A stretch of 64,000 bases of DNA from Streptomyces sp. LUP30 (GTDB lineage Bacteria; Actinomycetota; Actinomycetes; Streptomycetales; Streptomycetaceae), in NCBI RefSeq assembly GCF_001746365.1, contig NZ_MJAJ01000027.1, positions 1 to 64,000 of the forward strand, given 5' to 3'. Under the pieces are notes generated by a model. The model was not told where the DNA came from, made no database searches, and saw only the letters and a program-made list of their open reading frames with translations. Shown one piece after another: positions 62,201 through 64,000 of the stretch (positions are counted from its first letter, which is position 1; each line of letters begins with the position of its first letter). The translations under genes and the position numbers were made by a program.

Positions 62201-63349
62201 ATGGGTGAGGACGGACGCCTTGTGGCCGTGGTGGCGCTCGCGCAGGGCATGGCCGCCGCGCGCACCCCCCGCGAGTCGTGGCGGGCCGCGGCGCTCGGCG
62301 CGTGCCGCGCGCTGGCCGGGGACTTCGCCGCCCTCTCGGTGTGGGAACGCGACCTCGGGCGGCTGCGCGTCCTGGCGAACGTGGGCGACCGGGCCGCCGA
62401 CGAGGACGAGTTCCCGGAGGCCGAGGCCTACCCGGTGCACCAGTTCCCCGAGATCACCGAGTTCCTGCACGAGCGCTGGGCGGCCGGCGGCGAACCCAAC
62501 GCCTGGGTGGAGACCGCCCAGGGACCGGCCGCAGGCCGCCCCGGCTACTGTCATCAGAGGGTCGCCGCCCTCCGCCGCCGGGGCCGCGGCTCCTGCGTGG
62601 TCGCGCCGATCGTGCTGCACGGCCGGGCCTGGGGCGAGCTGTATGTGGCGCGCTCCGCCGGCGCCCCCGTCCTCGACCGCGCCGACGCCGACTTCGCCAC
62701 CGTGCTGGCCGCCGTCGTCGCGGCCGGGCTCGCCCAGACCGAGCGGCTGGAGGAGGCCCGCCGACTCGCCTTCACCGACGCCCTGACCGGTCTGGCCAAC
62801 CGCAGGGCCGTCGACGTGCGGCTGGAGGAGGCGGTCGAGCGGCACCGTGCGGAGGGGGTCGTCGTCAGCCTCGTCGTGTGCGATCTCAACGGGCTGAAGC
62901 GGGTCAACGACACCCGGGGGCACGCGGTCGGGGACCGGTTGCTGGAGCGGTTCGGGTCGGTGCTCTCGCTGTGCGGGGCGATGCTGCCGGGCGCGCTGGC
63001 CGCCCGGCTGGGCGGGGACGAGTTCTGTCTGCTGGCCGTGGGCCCGCCCGCCGACGACGTCGTCGAGGTCGCCGGTGAGCTCTGCCGCCGGGCCGGCGAG
63101 CTGGAGCTCGGCGAGGGGGTGGCCTGCGGAGTCGCCTCCACCCAGGACCCCATCGGGCCGGTGGGCTCGGCGCGGCGGCTGTTCCGGCTGGCCGACGCCG
63201 CCCAGTACCGGGCCAAGGCGGTGCGGGCCGCCCGGCCGGTGGTCGCCGGGCGGGAGGGGCCGGACGATCCCGTGGTGCGGCTGGCCGACGAGCCGCCCCC
63301 GGAGCGGGAGCGGACCGCCGAGCGGCGCAGGTTCCGGGGGCGGCCCTGA
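62201..63349 (+). CDS. cdgE: GAF-GGDEF diguanylate cyclase
   Basis: About 382 residues. Residues about 10-185 look like a GAF-type sensor (MAAARTPRESWRAAALGACRALAG, SCVVAPIVLHGRAWGELYVARSAG). The GGDEF domain follows (FTDALTGLANRRAVD, VCDLNGLKRVNDTRGHAVGDRLLERF, ARLGGDEFCLLAVG). The active-site loop is intact, so synthesis of cyclic di-GMP is expected. No RxxD inhibitory site is present before GGDEF. Soluble. I recall the S. coelicolor counterpart as CdgE. ATG 62201 is preferred; GTG 62192 is in frame just upstream. Confidence 0.87.
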   Translation: MGEDGRLVAVVALAQGMAAARTPRESWRAAALGACRALAGDFAALSVWERDLGRLRVLANVGDRAADEDEFPEAEAYPVHQFPEITEFLHERWAAGGEPNAWVETAQGPAAGRPGYCHQRVAALRRRGRGSCVVAPIVLHGRAWGELYVARSAGAPVLDRADADFATVLAAVVAAGLAQTERLEEARRLAFTDALTGLANRRAVDVRLEEAVERHRAEGVVVSLVVCDLNGLKRVNDTRGHAVGDRLLERFGSVLSLCGAMLPGALAARLGGDEFCLLAVGPPADDVVEVAGELCRRAGELELGEGVACGVASTQDPIGPVGSARRLFRLADAAQYRAKAVRAARPVVAGREGPDDPVVRLADEPPPERERTAERRRFRGRP

Positions 63350-63414
63350 GAGTGTGACGCAGTCGGTAAGGGGCGAACCCCGCCTCCACTGGTGACATCG
63401 TGGTCTTCAGTCAC

Positions 63415-63420
63415 TACGCT
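63415..63420 (+). promoter_or_regulatory. -10 box TACGCT of hutH (leaderless)
   Basis: TACGCT ends 7 bases before ATG 63428 and no ribosome site is visible. Confidence 0.55.
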
Positions 63421-63427
63421 CCTGAAT

Positions 63428-64000
63428 ATGGATATGCACACTGTGGTGGTGGGGACGCACGGCGTGACCGCGTCCGACGTGCTCGCCGTGGCGCGCGGCG
63501 GCGCCCGCGTCGAGCTCTCCGAGGAGGCGGTGGCGGCACTCGCCGCGGCCCGCGAGATCGTGGACGCGCTGGCGGCCAAGCCCGAGCCGGTCTACGGCGT
63601 CTCCACCGGGTTCGGCGCCCTCGCCACCCGGCACATCAGCCCGGAGCTGCGCGCCCAGCTGCAGCGCAACATCGTCCGCTCGCACGCGGCCGGGATGGGC
63701 CCGCGCGTGGAGCGCGAGGTCGTCCGGGCCCTGATGTTCCTGCGGCTGAAGACCGTCTGTTCCGGACACACCGGCGTGCGGCCCCAGGTCGCGCAGACCA
63801 TGGCCGACATCCTGAACGCCGGCATCACCCCGGTCGTCCACGAATACGGCTCCCTCGGCTGCTCCGGCGACCTGGCCCCGCTCTCGCACTGCGCCCTCAC
63901 CCTCATGGGCGAGGGCGACGCGGAGGGCCCGGACGGCGTCGTCCGGCCCGCCGGCGACCTGCTCGCCGAGCACGGCATCGCCCCCGTCGAACTGCGCGAG
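63428..64000 (+). CDS. hutH: histidine ammonia-lyase (3' end missing)
   Basis: The first 191 codons of histidase, which converts histidine to urocanate. Motifs: KPEPVYGVSTGFGALATRHIS, LQRNIVRSHAAGMGP, RALMFLRLKTVCSGHTGVRP, and EYGSLGCSGDLAPLSHCALTLMGEG. The cofactor-forming triad is Cys-Ser-Gly instead of the common Ala-Ser-Gly; the central Ser and Gly that make the methylidene-imidazolone are intact. The gene runs off the end of the window. Confidence 0.95.
   Translation, partial: MDMHTVVVGTHGVTASDVLAVARGGARVELSEEAVAALAAAREIVDALAAKPEPVYGVSTGFGALATRHISPELRAQLQRNIVRSHAAGMGPRVEREVVRALMFLRLKTVCSGHTGVRPQVAQTMADILNAGITPVVHEYGSLGCSGDLAPLSHCALTLMGEGDAEGPDGVVRPAGDLLAEHGIAPVELRE

Overview
This window is high-GC chromosomal DNA from a Streptomyces or close relative. 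The evidence is strong codon-position GC bias, many GTG starts, GAGG-type ribosome binding sites, leaderless promoters, and family members typical of the genus (AfsQ1/Q2-SigQ, MmpB, Cya, CdgE, propionyl-CoA carboxylase with an epsilon subunit). From memory, the gene order resembles the S. coelicolor core region around SCO4860 to SCO4932. No rRNA, tRNA, CRISPR array, insertion sequence, prophage or origin was seen, so this looks like conserved core with small insertions.

Layout. 1-2905: 3' part of a GH20 hexosaminidase and two unassigned proteins. 3050-6829: two tandem copies of a module made of an ECF sigma factor and a single-pass membrane protein. 7127-8707: methylmalonyl-CoA-mutase-type large subunit. 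8759-17383: cell-wall glycopolymer cluster (acyltransferase, four glycosyltransferase-like proteins, NeuA-phosphatase fusion, NeuB), probably for a Kdn or sialic-acid-like teichulosonic acid. 17719-18960: M20 amidohydrolase. 19245-26209: nucleoside uptake and salvage (BmpA, ABC ATPase, two permeases, Cdd, DeoA). 26329-31783: Uma2, STAS, a SigG-like sigma factor with a DNA-damage-type promoter, MFS exporter with divergent LysR regulator, and a serine-less hydrolase-like protein. 31897-33060: adenosine deaminase. 33200-39888: small secreted protein, PspC, VanZ, the AfsQ lipoprotein/AfsQ2/AfsQ1 operon, divergent SigQ, uridine-kinase-like protein. 40017-43863: secreted protein, then DeoC with two aldehyde dehydrogenase-like proteins. 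43981-49752: PH-domain protein, DUF899, phosphohexomutase or phosphopentomutase, purine nucleoside phosphorylase, RelE-like toxin, gamma-glutamylcyclotransferase. 49849-52464: LpdA-like quinone dehydrogenase and a DeoR-family repressor. 52633-59034: biotin-dependent propionyl-CoA carboxylase genes (AccA2, epsilon, beta), MmpB, Maf and the divergent biotin ligase. 59184-64000: adenylate cyclase, secreted proline-rich protein, enoyl-CoA hydratase, diguanylate cyclase, and the 5' part of histidine ammonia-lyase.

Main synthesis. Five places in the window carry the palindrome CTACGCGCGTAG or a close variant. They lie in front of bmpA, the nucleoside ABC ATPase, add, deoC and pnp, and nowhere else that I found. 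Together these transcription units encode uptake of nucleosides, deamination, phosphorolysis, the sugar-phosphate mutase step, deoxyribose-5-phosphate cleavage and acetaldehyde oxidation. I infer one nucleoside-salvage regulon spread over about 30 kb. The DeoR-type protein at 51499 is a candidate regulator but is unproven: it has no such site in front of it. At add, deoC and pnp the palindrome sits just upstream of a -10 hexamer that itself lies 6-7 bases from the start codon, so these mRNAs should be leaderless.
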